From Hyphomicrobiales bacterium (GTDB lineage: Bacteria > Pseudomonadota > Alphaproteobacteria > Rhizobiales > Devosiaceae), in assembly GCA_015487985.1 (NCBI GenBank), contig WFOP01000274.1, positions 1 to 9,691 of the forward strand: a stretch of 9,691 bases of DNA, in the 5' to 3' direction. The translations under genes and the position numbers were made by a program. Below the pieces are notes generated by a model. It made no database searches. It was not told the DNA's origin and saw only the letters and a list, made by a program, of their open reading frames with translations. Of this stretch, positions 1-8,346 are shown piece by piece (the stretch's first letter is position 1; each line of letters starts with the position of its first letter).

Positions 1-1
1 A

Positions 2-286
2 AACAGCGCATTGCTGGGCCGCAAACCCGCCAGCACCCCAAGGGGTGAAACCCTGCGGGCAATTATTGTTGAGCATTATCACGGTATGCTTGATGCTTAC
101 GGGGCAGAGCTTGGGGTGCGGGTCGCCCGCAAACACCTTCGCTGGTATCTGGAAGCCGCCGGTATTCAGATCAGCGTTGCACAACGAAAGCAACTGTTGA
201 CACAAAACAACCCCAACCATGTCCTTGAGCTTATGCAACGGTTTATCGCCGATCAAAACCCCATGACCTCCAGCAGCGCGGCCTGA
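2..286 (+). CDS. dusB: tRNA-dihydrouridine synthase DusB (NifR3), C-terminal part only
   Basis: The reading frame is open from the left edge, so the gene begins outside the window and only about 94 C-terminal codons are present. DusB enzymes reduce specific uridines in the D-loop of tRNA to dihydrouridine with FMN and NADPH, in the cytoplasm. The visible part is the C-terminal helical tRNA-binding region, recognisable by the run HYHGMLDAYGAELGVRVARK followed by HLRWYLEA, a family hallmark; the FMN-binding barrel and catalytic cysteine are not in view. The end of the protein is a short Ser/Ala tail. ntrB begins three bases after the stop, which matches the well-known nifR3-ntrB-ntrC operon of alphaproteobacteria. 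The promoter of this operon must lie to the left of the window. Identification rests on both the C-terminal motif and the conserved neighbourhood. Confidence 0.9.
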   Translation, partial: NSALLGRKPASTPRGETLRAIIVEHYHGMLDAYGAELGVRVARKHLRWYLEAAGIQISVAQRKQLLTQNNPNHVLELMQRFIADQNPMTSSSAA

Positions 287-289
287 CAG

Positions 290-1483
290 ATGAGCAACTC
301 CAGCAAACTTTCAACCGGCGCACAACCCCCTGACCACCCGGCCACGGGCGGCGGGCTGGAGAATGCGGTATTCCATGCACTTCAGCAACCCGTGATTGTA
401 TGCGATGAAAATAACCGGATAACGTTTGCAAATTATGCGGCACAGAGTTTCTTCGGTGCCTCCAGACAGGTTTTGCTTCGCCAGATGCTGGATAAAATCA
501 TAGCTTTTGGCTCACCCATTCTGGAATTGGTGGAAGCTGTACGTCAGGGGAATGTTCCCATGACGAAATATCGTGTTGTAGCCGGCCCGATGCGCTCAAG
601 CCATGAATCCAAGGTTGATGTGTTTGCCTCACCCCTGCCTGAGTTTCCCGGCAGCGTGTCTTTGTTGTTTCAACAAAGAACCATGGCGGACAAAATTGAC
701 CGTCAACTGGTATCCCAGGGCGCCGTGCGTTCCGCCACCGGGCTGGCGGCGATGTTGGCCCACGAAATCAAAAATCCTCTCTCGGGCATTCGCGGGGCCG
801 CCCAACTGCTGGAGCAAACCATTGCAGAAGATGAAAAGCTGCTGGCGCGCCTGATCCGGGATGAAACGGACCGCATTGTCAAACTTATTGATCGGGTGGA
901 AATATTTGGAGATCAGCGTCCCGTCGAACGGCATGCACTAAATGTCCATGTGGCGCTGGATCGGGTAAAACTTCTGGCCCAAAGCGGAATTGCCAGAACA
1001 GCCAGCATCGTTGAAAACTATGACCCTTCGCTCCCCGATGTTTTCGGGAACGAGGATCAACTCATTCAAGTATTTATCAATCTAATTAAAAATGCCGCAG
1101 AAGCCATTGAAAACACAGATAAACCAACTATTACAATATCCACAAAATTTGTGCCCGGTGTAAAAATTTCAGTGTCGGGCACTTCCGAGAGAATTTCCCT
1201 GCCGCTGGAAATTACCATTCAGGACAACGGCCCGGGCATTCCAGAAGAAATTTTGCCCATCATGTTTGAGCCATTCGTAACCGGCAAGTCCGGCGGCACC
1301 GGCCTGGGGCTGGCCCTCGTGGCAAAAATGGTCGCCGATCATGGCGGCATTATCGAGTGCGACAGCCAGCCCGGCCGCACCAGATTTCGCATTCTTTTGC
1401 CAATGGCCCCCTCCAAAATACTTCCGCTTCCCACCAAAACCTCTCCCCTGAAGGCAACTTCCAACCCCAAGGCAACCACATGA
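290..1483 (+). CDS. ntrB: Nitrogen regulation sensor histidine kinase/phosphatase NtrB
   Basis: 397-residue cytoplasmic kinase with no membrane segment. Order of parts: a variable N-terminus; a PAS-type sensor domain at about 25-130; the dimerisation/H-box [13 protein letters not shown] with phospho-accepting His158; an N-box NLIKNAAEA near 264-272; the DNGPG box at 312-316; and the [12 protein letters not shown]2 box at 336-346. In known systems NtrB phosphorylates NtrC under nitrogen limitation and dephosphorylates it when bound to PII; PII genes are not in this window. After the ATPase domain there is a roughly 25-residue Pro/Thr/Lys-rich tail with no recognised domain. The start ATG lies three bases after the dusB stop with no clear Shine-Dalgarno sequence, suggesting translational coupling. 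The stop TGA overlaps the ntrC start as ATGA. All kinase boxes look intact, so I expect an active enzyme. Confidence 0.96.
   Translation: MSNSSKLSTGAQPPDHPATGGGLENAVFHALQQPVIVCDENNRITFANYAAQSFFGASRQVLLRQMLDKIIAFGSPILELVEAVRQGNVPMTKYRVVAGPMRSSHESKVDVFASPLPEFPGSVSLLFQQRTMADKIDRQLVSQGAVRSATGLAAMLAHEIKNPLSGIRGAAQLLEQTIAEDEKLLARLIRDETDRIVKLIDRVEIFGDQRPVERHALNVHVALDRVKLLAQSGIARTASIVENYDPSLPDVFGNEDQLIQVFINLIKNAAEAIENTDKPTITISTKFVPGVKISVSGTSERISLPLEITIQDNGPGIPEEILPIMFEPFVTGKSGGTGLGLALVAKMVADHGGIIECDSQPGRTRFRILLPMAPSKILPLPTKTSPLKATSNPKATT
1469..1472 (+). promoter_or_regulatory. Ribosome binding site deciding the ntrC start
   Basis: AAGG lies seven bases before the ATG at 1480, inside the end of ntrB. 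It supports that ATG over an in-frame ATG at 1357, which would add 41 residues with no similarity to receiver domains and would overlap ntrB by 127 bases. Confidence 0.6.
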
Positions 1484-2934
1484 GTTCCCAGACAATTCTG
1501 TTGGCCGAAGATGACGCCGCAATTCGTATGGTTCTTAACCAGACCCTGACCCGCGCCGGATACGAAGTGCGCCCCACCGGCAACCTCTCCACATTGTGGA
1601 ATTGGATCACCCGCGGGGAGGGGGATTTGCTGATAACCGACGTTGCCCTGCCCGATGGCAATGCCTTTGAACTGATGCCAAAAATCAGGGCGGCGCGCCA
1701 AAACCTGCCCATAATCGTAATGAGCGCACAAAACACCTTTATGACGGCCATCAAGGCTTCAGAGGCCGGAGCATACGATTATCTGCCAAAACCCTTTGAT
1801 ATCAACGAAATGCTTGCGGTGGTTTCGCGCGCACTTAACGATGCCGCCAAACCCAAATCCACCACCGACACCCTTGATCAGGAGCCGGACGAAAAAATGC
1901 CACTTGTGGGGCGCTCCCCCGCAATGCAGGAAATATATCGCGCTCTGGCGCGCCTGATGCAAACCGATTTAACAGTTATGATTGCCGGGGAAAGCGGCAC
2001 CGGAAAAGAGCTGGTTGCCAAAGCCCTGCACCAGTTTGGCAAACGCTCCCACGGCCCGTTTGTGGCCATCAACATGGCCGCAATCCCCAAGGATTTGATT
2101 GAGGCCGAATTGTTCGGGCATGAAAAAGGGGCCTTTACCGGGGCCAATGCTCGCCAGTCAGGGCGCTTTGAACAGGCGGACGGGGGAACACTCTTTCTCG
2201 ATGAAATCGGTGATATGCCCATGGACGCGCAAACCCGTTTGCTCAGGGTGTTGCAGGAGGGTGAATTTACCATGGTGGGGGGCACCAGCACCATAAAGAC
2301 CAATGTGCGCATCGTTGCCGCCACCCATCAGGACCTGCCCGAATTGATTAAACAGGGGCGGTTTCGCGAAGACTTGTATTATCGGCTGAATGTTGTGCCC
2401 CTGCGCCTGCCCCCCTTGCGCGAACGGGTGCAGGATATCGACGATCTTGTGGTTCACTTTTTGCAAAACAACAAAATTGAAGGTCAGCCGGCAAAAAGCA
2501 TTTCAACCGACGCCATCAGGCTTTTGCAAAACTACACATGGCCGGGCAACATTCGGGAACTGGAAAATCTGGTGCACAGGCTGTGCGCCCTGCATGCAGA
2601 TGAAACAATTTCAGCAACAAATGTCGAATTGGAACTTGCCCAGATCATGCAGCAATCCCCCTCGCGCACGCAGGGACAGGTTGACCTGAGCGTTGCGGTT
2701 GAGCAACATCTGAGCAATATTTTCCTCGCCCATGAGCCGGGGCTGCCCCCTTCCGGCATGTATCAGAAAATTCTGGACCAGATTGAATCCCCCCTGATTT
2801 CAATGGCGCTGAATGCCTGTAACGGCAACCAGATCAAAACCGCCAAACTGTTGGGATTTAATCGCAATACACTGCGCAAAAAGATAAATGCCCACAATAT
2901 CGAGATAATTCGCCATTCAAAATCTTCTGGATAA
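1480..2934 (+). CDS. ntrC: Nitrogen regulation response regulator NtrC, sigma54-dependent activator
   Basis: 484 residues counted from the ATG that overlaps the ntrB stop (ATGA); from there the protein opens as a receiver domain, [14 protein letters not shown]. Receiver: acidic pair D11/D12, phosphoacceptor D54 in [10 protein letters not shown], switch Ser82 and K104 in YLPKPFD. AAA+ domain: Walker A GESGTGKE at 170-177, an intact sigma54-contacting GAFTGA loop at 217-222, Walker B GGTLFLDE at 235-242, and the arginine region [11 protein letters not shown]. The C-terminus carries a Fis-type helix-turn-helix at about 449-470 ([20 protein letters not shown]). It should bind enhancer-like sites and activate sigma54 promoters of nitrogen-assimilation genes after phosphorylation by NtrB. 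The intact GAFTGA loop sets it apart from the Rhodobacter-type NtrC, which lacks that loop and works with sigma70. A 150-bp gap follows before ntrY. Confidence 0.97.
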   Translation: MSSQTILLAEDDAAIRMVLNQTLTRAGYEVRPTGNLSTLWNWITRGEGDLLITDVALPDGNAFELMPKIRAARQNLPIIVMSAQNTFMTAIKASEAGAYDYLPKPFDINEMLAVVSRALNDAAKPKSTTDTLDQEPDEKMPLVGRSPAMQEIYRALARLMQTDLTVMIAGESGTGKELVAKALHQFGKRSHGPFVAINMAAIPKDLIEAELFGHEKGAFTGANARQSGRFEQADGGTLFLDEIGDMPMDAQTRLLRVLQEGEFTMVGGTSTIKTNVRIVAATHQDLPELIKQGRFREDLYYRLNVVPLRLPPLRERVQDIDDLVVHFLQNNKIEGQPAKSISTDAIRLLQNYTWPGNIRELENLVHRLCALHADETISATNVELELAQIMQQSPSRTQGQVDLSVAVEQHLSNIFLAHEPGLPPSGMYQKILDQIESPLISMALNACNGNQIKTAKLLGFNRNTLRKKINAHNIEIIRHSKSSG

Positions 2935-3037
2935 CCACCGGAAAATTCCGCAGATTTTGCTGGTGTCACATTTTAGCAACATTGTTCTTGAACCAAATAG
3001 CAATCTGGTCCAGTTTTCCCTACATTGGTTGGCTGTA

Positions 3038-3057
3038 CTTTGCGGCTATGCGCAAGG
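3038..3057 (+). other. Predicted stem-loop in the ntrY leader
   Basis: The arms CTTTGCG (3038-3044) and CGCAAGG (3051-3057) pair over seven positions, six Watson-Crick and one G-U, around the six-base loop GCTATG. It ends 27 bases before the ntrY ATG. It is not followed by a T-tract, so it is unlikely to be a terminator. It could affect mRNA stability or ribosome access; a chance hairpin is possible. Confidence 0.4.
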
Positions 3058-3076
3058 CACTGACAAAAAGGCACTG
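3054..3076 (+). repeat. 9-bp perfect direct repeat AAGGCACTG, two copies
   Basis: AAGGCACTG occurs at 3054-3062 and again at 3068-3076, a period of 14 bases. Each copy contains a Shine-Dalgarno-like AAGG. The first AAGG sits in the 3' arm of the stem-loop at 3038-3057; the second is unpaired but 13 bases from the ntrY ATG, which is longer than usual. Function unknown. Confidence 0.55.
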
Positions 3077-3084
3077 CTTAAGTT

Positions 3085-5529
3085 ATGAGCGATCAAACCA
3101 ACATGGACGACATGCCAGCGCAACCGGAGGGCGACACCTCTGAAATGTCCACGCCTGCCTACAATAAACCAGCCCATAAACAGAATGCCATCGACAGAGA
3201 ATTTGCCAAGCCGCCCAAGTCAAAACGGCACAGCGCCATTCGAATTCTAGGCGTTTTTATAATTGTAATCGCCGTTGTGGTTGCCATCGGATCATTCTGG
3301 ATCATGACAGGTGCCAGCACGATTGAGCCAACCCCCAAAGTCTGGACCATAATCTGGCTCACAAATGGTGTGCTTGTCGTTTTGATTGTTGCACTGGTTC
3401 TCACCGAAGTTGTCGTCATGATACAGGCGCGTTTGCGAAAACATTCCGGTGCCCGCCTGCGTTCGCGGCTGGTTGGCCTGTTTGCGATGGTGGCAACGGT
3501 CCCCGCTTTGATTATCGCGGTTTTTGCTGCCTTTACCCTCAATCAGGGGCTAGATCAGTGGTTTTCCGAGCGTACCCGCGACATCGTGGAAAATTCGCGC
3601 CTGATCGCGCGTTCCTATCTGCTCGAACACTCCCAGGTGTTGCGCGATGATATCATCTGGGTTGCCACCGAACTGGAAACCGCCCACGAAACCTTTACCT
3701 CTGACACCGAAAAATTTCAGCGCATTCTAACCGCACTTGCCGCCACCCGTTCATTGCCCTTTGCCTATATGCTCTCCAAGGACGGCGACACGCTTTTGCG
3801 CGCTCAAATCAATGTGCAGGGGCCGGCTCCCTCGGTTCCCAACGAGGTACTACAGGTGGCGGAGGAGGGGGCACCAATTCTGTTGTCGCCGGGCAGCACA
3901 AATCTGGTTGGCGCAGCGGTTAAGCTCAGAAATTACGATGATACCTACCTGTTTGTAGCCCGCCCCGTGGATCAGGCAGTGCTTGAATATATGAAACTGA
4001 CGGACGAAAACATTTCCGAATACCGGTTATACGCCTCCAACCGACTGGTTTTCCAACTCACCTACGGGCTGATGTACCTGGGTTTGGCGCTGGTCTTGTT
4101 ATTGGCTGCCCTTTGGATTGGCATGGCTCTTGCAAATCGCTTCGTAGACCCGATACGCAACCTGATGATTGCATCTTCGCGAGTTTCCCGTGGCAAGCTC
4201 AACATTCATGTGCCGGTTGAAGACAGAAGCGGTGACCTGCACGACCTCGGCCTGCGGTTTAACCGCATGATCGACCAGTTGCGCAGCCAGCGACAGGAAT
4301 TGCTCGACGCCAATGAAACCAACGAGTTACGGCGTCAGTTTACTGAAGCGGTGGTGGAGGGGGTATCCGCAGGCGTCGTCGGCCTTGATGCGGATGGTGC
4401 CATCACGCTGGTCAACCGGCGCTCCTGTGAAATTTTCGGGCACGAAGAACTGGACCTGATGGGGAAAGAAATTGTTTCGGTCGTTCCCCAGCTCATCCCG
4501 GTAATTGAACGGGCACGGGCATCCAGAACCGGCCAGATCCGCGACCAGATCAACCTTGGCCCCGAATCCGAACAGCGCACCTATCAGGTGCAACTGACCC
4601 GCGAGGGCACCATGGTTGAATCCAAGGGCTTTGTGGTGACGCTGGATGATATTACCGATCTGGTGAGCGCCCAAAGAACCAGTGCCTGGGCTGATGTGGC
4701 CCGCCGCATTGCCCATGAGATCAAAAACCCGCTCACCCCCATTCAGCTGTCCGCCGAACGGTTACGCAAGCGTTATGGTAAAAAACTGGAGGACGATTTT
4801 GAAGTCTTTGACAAATGCACCTCCACCATCATTCGCCAGGTTGGCGATATTGGCCGCATGGTTGACGAGTTTTCTTCATTTGCCCGCATGCCCAAAGCTG
4901 TGCTGGAACAGGACGACCTTTCCGATACCATTCGTCAGGTTGTATTTCTGGAAAGTGTGCGCCTGCCTCAAATTGAAATTGAAACAGATATTCCCCTTGA
5001 ACCAATCATGGCCCATTTTGATGGGCGCCTGATATCCCAGGCCCTGACAAATCTTATTAAAAATGCTGTGGAGGCGCTGGAAAATCAGGGCTTGCAGAAC
5101 ATCAAAAACCCACGAATCTGGGTCACTGCTTCATTCCAGGAAAATCTGGTCAAGGTTGAGGTAAATGACAATGGTGCAGGCTGGCCCGAAGAAAACCGAT
5201 CGCGCCTGCTCGAACCATACATGACAACACGTGAAAAAGGCACCGGATTGGGGTTGGCAATTGTTGCAAAAATCGTTGAACAGCACGGGGGGACAGTAGA
5301 ACTGCGCGATGCACCCCAGGATGAACACGGGCAGGTGGGGGCAAGTTTCAGTTTCACCCTGCCCCTCAAAGCCCCCCCGGATGAGGAGGAGCCTCAAGAC
5401 AAACCACAAGAGGAAATATCAAAACGCAAAACATCTGAACAAGCAAAAAAAACTGACACCTCCAACACCAAACCCGCCAAATCAAAAACCAAAAGCGCAA
5501 CGACAAAAAAGACAGTGGTGAATAAATAA
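3085..5529 (+). CDS. ntrY: Membrane-bound nitrogen regulation sensor histidine kinase NtrY
   Basis: 814 residues. Three hydrophobic segments near the N-terminus (about 51-75, 87-112, 128-151), then an extracytoplasmic sensing region of about 170 residues, a fourth membrane segment at about 325-348, a HAMP linker (about 347-400), a PAS domain (about 415-530), the H-box [20 protein letters not shown] with His544, an N-box NLIKNAVEAL (656-665), DNGAG at 695-699 and GTGLGLAIVAK at 719-729. This is the NtrY family plan. NtrY phosphorylates NtrX; published roles include nitrogen, redox and envelope control, and the signal here cannot be told. The last ~50 residues form a Lys/Glu/Thr-rich tail. The chosen ATG has a poor Shine-Dalgarno; in-frame ATGs at 3103, 3112 and 3145 are alternatives, and GGAGG lies before the last. 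The stop TAA shares its final A with the ntrX ATG. Confidence 0.95.
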   Translation: MSDQTNMDDMPAQPEGDTSEMSTPAYNKPAHKQNAIDREFAKPPKSKRHSAIRILGVFIIVIAVVVAIGSFWIMTGASTIEPTPKVWTIIWLTNGVLVVLIVALVLTEVVVMIQARLRKHSGARLRSRLVGLFAMVATVPALIIAVFAAFTLNQGLDQWFSERTRDIVENSRLIARSYLLEHSQVLRDDIIWVATELETAHETFTSDTEKFQRILTALAATRSLPFAYMLSKDGDTLLRAQINVQGPAPSVPNEVLQVAEEGAPILLSPGSTNLVGAAVKLRNYDDTYLFVARPVDQAVLEYMKLTDENISEYRLYASNRLVFQLTYGLMYLGLALVLLLAALWIGMALANRFVDPIRNLMIASSRVSRGKLNIHVPVEDRSGDLHDLGLRFNRMIDQLRSQRQELLDANETNELRRQFTEAVVEGVSAGVVGLDADGAITLVNRRSCEIFGHEELDLMGKEIVSVVPQLIPVIERARASRTGQIRDQINLGPESEQRTYQVQLTREGTMVESKGFVVTLDDITDLVSAQRTSAWADVARRIAHEIKNPLTPIQLSAERLRKRYGKKLEDDFEVFDKCTSTIIRQVGDIGRMVDEFSSFARMPKAVLEQDDLSDTIRQVVFLESVRLPQIEIETDIPLEPIMAHFDGRLISQALTNLIKNAVEALENQGLQNIKNPRIWVTASFQENLVKVEVNDNGAGWPEENRSRLLEPYMTTREKGTGLGLAIVAKIVEQHGGTVELRDAPQDEHGQVGASFSFTLPLKAPPDEEEPQDKPQEEISKRKTSEQAKKTDTSNTKPAKSKTKSATTKKTVVNK
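5385..5526 (+). other. Region encoding low-complexity charged tail of NtrY, with an A8 tract
   Basis: Codons for about residues 768-814 give first an acidic stretch (DEEEPQD, PQEE) and then a strongly basic one rich in Lys, Thr and Ser to the end (KPAKSKTKSATTKK). The coding DNA is noticeably A-rich compared with the surrounding gene and includes eight consecutive A bases at 5445-5452. It lies after the last conserved kinase box, so it is an addition to the kinase core and probably disordered. Confidence 0.7.
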
Positions 5530-6911
5530 TGGCCTTGGATATTCTGATTATTGATGATGAAGCCGATATTCGTGAACTGATCGCCGGCATTCTGGAAGAT
5601 GAAGGGTATGAAGCAAGGATTGCCTTTGACGCAGATTCCGCGCTGGCGGAAATTGCCCTGCGAAGACCATCCCTGATATTCCTTGATATCTGGATGCAGG
5701 GCTCGCGTCTGGATGGCTTGCAACTTCTGGACGAGGTGCAATCCCAGCATCCCGATTTGCCTGTGGTCATGATTTCGGGCCACGGCAATGTTGAAACGGC
5801 GGTTTCCGCCATTCGGCGCGGCGCATTCGACTATATCGAAAAACCCTTCAAGATGGACCGCCTGTTACTGGTTACCGAGCGGGCCATGGAAAGAACCCAG
5901 CTCAAAAGTCAGGTTGCGGACCTTGAGGTCAAATCAGCCCTGAATGAAACGCGGCTTGCAGGCAATTCCCTCAATATTCAGGATGCGCGCACGATAATTG
6001 AAAAGTCGGGACCGACAAATTCACGCATCCTCATTTCAGGCGCATCCGGGACAGGTAAAGCCCTGTGCGCACGACTTATTCACAACAGCTCACTGCGCCC
6101 ACAAATGCCTTTTGTCGAATTCAACATCTCCCTTTATCCTGAAGAGGAAATCAATGCCGAGCTTTTTGGCGAAGAATATAATGAAGGCGATGAAATCAGG
6201 CGCACCCGGGTTGGTGCCCTTGAAAGCGCCCATGGTGGCACCCTTTATCTTGCAGAAATCGCAGCGCTGCCACAAAATGTTCAAACAACCTTTTTGCGCG
6301 CCCTGGTTGAAAATAAATTCACCCGCGTTGGCGGCCAGAGCGCTGTCCCCGTAGATGTGCGCATCATTTCCTCCACCTCGCAAAATATCCCCAAACTGAT
6401 TGAGGAGGGGCGTTTCCGCTCCGACCTGTATCACCGTTTGGCAGTGGTGCCCTTAAAACTCCTGCCCCTCATGGAGCGGCGCGAGGATGTGCCCGAAATC
6501 ATCGATCTGTTTGTTGAGCAGGTTTGCCGGATGCACGCCCTGCCCATGCTCAGTATCGGTGAAGACGCCATGGCTGTTTTACAGGCTCAGGAGTGGCCCG
6601 GAAACGCCCGTCAGTTGCGCAATGCCATCGAACGCATTTTGATTTTGACCAAAGACAATCCCCCCGCCGACGGCACAATTGACGCCTCGATGCTTCCCGC
6701 AGATATTGGCGAAGTATTGCCAACCATGGGAGAGGGGGACGAGCAGACATTGCTGATGAGCCTGCCCCTGCGCGAGGCGCGAGAGGTTTTTGAACGCCAA
6801 TACCTCATTGCCCAGATAGAGCGCTTTGGCGGCAACATTTCCAAAACCGCACAATTTGTGGGAATGGAGCGCAGTGCCCTGCACAGAAAAATCAAGTCGC
6901 TCGGGCTGTAA
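5529..6911 (+). CDS. ntrX: Response regulator NtrX with a degenerate AAA+ domain
   Basis: 460 residues. Receiver domain with D9/D10, phosphoacceptor D53 in LIFLDIWMQG and the lysine in YIEKPFK. The AAA+ region keeps Walker A GASGTGK (171-177), the GRFRSDLYHRL arginine region and WPGNARQLRNAIER, but the segment where NtrC has GAFTGA reads EEYNEGDEIRRTRV (215-228), and Walker B reads GGTLYLAEI with Ala242 instead of the usual Asp. A Fis-type helix-turn-helix closes the protein (about 434-457, GGNISKTAQFVGMERSALHR). Loss of GAFTGA is known for alphaproteobacterial NtrX and means it should not remodel sigma54 polymerase; it probably acts as a DNA-binding activator or repressor at sigma70-type promoters. 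Partner of NtrY, whose stop overlaps this start (TAATG) with no good Shine-Dalgarno, implying coupled translation. Family assignment is firm; the regulon is unknown. Confidence 0.95.
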   Translation: MALDILIIDDEADIRELIAGILEDEGYEARIAFDADSALAEIALRRPSLIFLDIWMQGSRLDGLQLLDEVQSQHPDLPVVMISGHGNVETAVSAIRRGAFDYIEKPFKMDRLLLVTERAMERTQLKSQVADLEVKSALNETRLAGNSLNIQDARTIIEKSGPTNSRILISGASGTGKALCARLIHNSSLRPQMPFVEFNISLYPEEEINAELFGEEYNEGDEIRRTRVGALESAHGGTLYLAEIAALPQNVQTTFLRALVENKFTRVGGQSAVPVDVRIISSTSQNIPKLIEEGRFRSDLYHRLAVVPLKLLPLMERREDVPEIIDLFVEQVCRMHALPMLSIGEDAMAVLQAQEWPGNARQLRNAIERILILTKDNPPADGTIDASMLPADIGEVLPTMGEGDEQTLLMSLPLREAREVFERQYLIAQIERFGGNISKTAQFVGMERSALHRKIKSLGL

Positions 6912-6950
6912 TGAAATGCTAGTTATGCTTCAACATGCAGTTAAAAAAGT

Positions 6951-6954
6951 AGGA
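6951..6954 (+). promoter_or_regulatory. Ribosome binding site of trkA
   Basis: AGGA five bases before the ATG at 6960, in a 48-base gap after ntrX. The gap also holds an A6 run (6943-6948), but I see no terminator and no convincing promoter, so co-transcription with ntrYX is likely. Confidence 0.65.
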
Positions 6955-6959
6955 ACACC

Positions 6960-8336
6960 ATGCGGGTAATTATTTCCGGTGCCGGTCAGGTTGGATATGG
7001 CATTGCCGAAAAGCTGGCCTCAGAGGGCAATGAGGTGACTGTAATAGACAGCAACGCCGACCTGGTTCAACGGGTGCGCGACACGCTGGACGCGCGCGGT
7101 GTGCACGGGCATGGCTCCCACCCGGATGTGTTGGCGCAGGCCGGCGCCCATGACGCAGATATGCTCATCGCAGTGACCCAGGTCGACGAAGTCAACATGA
7201 CCGCCTGCCAGGTGGCCCATTCCATCTTTGAAGTTCCAACCCGAATTGCCCGTATTCGCGCCCAAACTTACCTCTCTCCTGAATGGCAAAATCTATTTGC
7301 CCGCAATCACTTGCCAATAGATGTTATTATTTCACCTGAAGTGGAGGTGGGGGAGTTGATCCTGCAAAGACTGACCTATCCCGGTGCCGATGAAATCGTC
7401 AGCTTCGACGATGACGAGGTGGTGGTGATGGTGATTGAAATCTCTGAGGATTGCGCAGTTGTGGACACCCCGCTCAAACATCTGACAGACCTTTTCCCCA
7501 ATTTGCAGGCAACCGTTCTGGGGGCACGCCGTCGGGGCGATGTATTGGCCGTTGGGTCGGGGGATTCATTGCATGTGGGGGATTTGGCGGTCGTTGCCGT
7601 GGCGCGCGAACAGGTCCATCGTGTGCTTTCCTTGTTTGGCCGTGAAGAATCAGCCCCCTCCAAAATTGTGATTGCCGGTGGCGGAAATGTCGGGCGCTAC
7701 GTTGCCACCAAGCTGGAACAGGGAGAGCGCAATGTCAGTGTGCGCGTCATCGAGCATGACAGACGCGCCGCCCAGATAGCCGCCGAAACCATGAAACAAT
7801 CCATCGTTGTGTTTGGAGATGCGTTGAACGAAGAGATTCTGCGTGAAGTGGATATCGACGATGCCGACATGTTCCTTGGGTTGACCAATGACGACGAAAC
7901 CAACATTTTGTCCTCGGTTCTGGCCAGCGAATTGGGGTGCAAGGCCAATTTTGCGCTGGTCAACCAGCCTCACTATTCCAGATTCGCCAATCGTTTGGGG
8001 GTCGATGCCTTCATCAATCCGCGATCTGTCACCATTTCAAAAGTGCTGCGCCATGTTCGGCGCGGACGCATCAAGGGTGTATATTCGCTGTTTGAGGGAG
8101 AAGCGGAAATCCTTGAAGCCGAAGCGCTGGAAACCTCCACCCTGGTGGGCAAGCCCCTCAAGGAAGTGGACATGGAAGACGGGGTGCGCATTGGTGCAAT
8201 TATCCGGGGTAACGAAGTGATTATGCCCACCGGCACAACCCGGGTTGAAGCGGGGGATCTGGTTATTGTTTTTGCAATTGCCTCCAAGGTAAGAACGGTG
8301 GAACAAATGTTCAGGGTCAGCCTTGACTTTTTCTAG
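6960..8336 (+). CDS. trkA: Trk potassium transporter NAD-binding subunit TrkA
   Basis: 458 residues, the same length as Escherichia coli TrkA. It is the double-RCK form: the first Rossmann domain opens with IISGAGQVGYGIAEKL (glycines 7, 9, 12) and the acidic VIDSN strand end; a first TrkA_C region follows at about 140-225; the second Rossmann domain starts with IVIAGGGNVGRYVATKL (glycines 240-242 and 245) and VIEHD; the second TrkA_C region is at about 370-455, with PTGTTRVEAGDLVIVF. TrkA is a peripheral cytoplasmic protein that binds NAD(H)/ATP and gates the TrkH channel. The gene lies 48 bases after ntrX with a good Shine-Dalgarno and 25 bases before a TrkH-type gene, so a complete K+ transporter appears to be encoded here. 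Placement of trkA after ntrX is conserved in many alphaproteobacteria. Confidence 0.96.
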   Translation: MRVIISGAGQVGYGIAEKLASEGNEVTVIDSNADLVQRVRDTLDARGVHGHGSHPDVLAQAGAHDADMLIAVTQVDEVNMTACQVAHSIFEVPTRIARIRAQTYLSPEWQNLFARNHLPIDVIISPEVEVGELILQRLTYPGADEIVSFDDDEVVVMVIEISEDCAVVDTPLKHLTDLFPNLQATVLGARRRGDVLAVGSGDSLHVGDLAVVAVAREQVHRVLSLFGREESAPSKIVIAGGGNVGRYVATKLEQGERNVSVRVIEHDRRAAQIAAETMKQSIVVFGDALNEEILREVDIDDADMFLGLTNDDETNILSSVLASELGCKANFALVNQPHYSRFANRLGVDAFINPRSVTISKVLRHVRRGRIKGVYSLFEGEAEILEAEALETSTLVGKPLKEVDMEDGVRIGAIIRGNEVIMPTGTTRVEAGDLVIVFAIASKVRTVEQMFRVSLDFF

Positions 8337-8346
8337 AGCCACATTT

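Larger units (their letters stand above)
2935..3084 (+). promoter_or_regulatory. ntrC-ntrY intergenic leader, possible internal promoter region
   Basis: This is the only gap of real size inside the gene block. No hairpin followed by a T-run is present, so I see no classical terminator for ntrC. A weak dyad TTGCT-N13-AGCAA lies at 2957-2979 and a small CGGA/TCCG repeat at 2939-2950. Candidate -35/-10 pairs are poor (for example TTGAAC at 2988 without a well-spaced -10), and no sigma54 (GG-N10-GC type) site or NtrC-type dyad was recognised. The 3' third holds a hairpin and a direct repeat listed separately. A promoter for ntrYX here is plausible from position, not demonstrated by a motif. Confidence 0.35.

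Noticed and set aside
1357..1479. N-terminal extension of NtrC by 41 residues from an upstream in-frame ATG
   Set aside because: It overlaps ntrB deeply in another frame, shows no receiver-domain character, and the ATG at 1480 has a well-placed AAGG, the ATGA overlap and the expected family start.
1350..1754. Two long overlapping minus-strand frames (130 and 134 codons) over the ntrB-ntrC junction
   Set aside because: Both mirror the coding strand of ntrB and ntrC, and neither contains a recognised motif.
2939..2950. CGGAAAATTCCG as an ntrC terminator
   Set aside because: The stem is only about four or five pairs and no T-tract follows.
5366..5812. 148-codon open frame on the minus strand across the ntrY-ntrX junction
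   Set aside because: It is antisense to two clearly conserved genes and has no recognisable domain; its composition is that expected of a shadow frame.
6916..6929. Direct repeat ATGCT-agtt-ATGCT between ntrX and trkA
   Set aside because: Five-base repeats of this kind are expected by chance, and no dyad or promoter context supports them.
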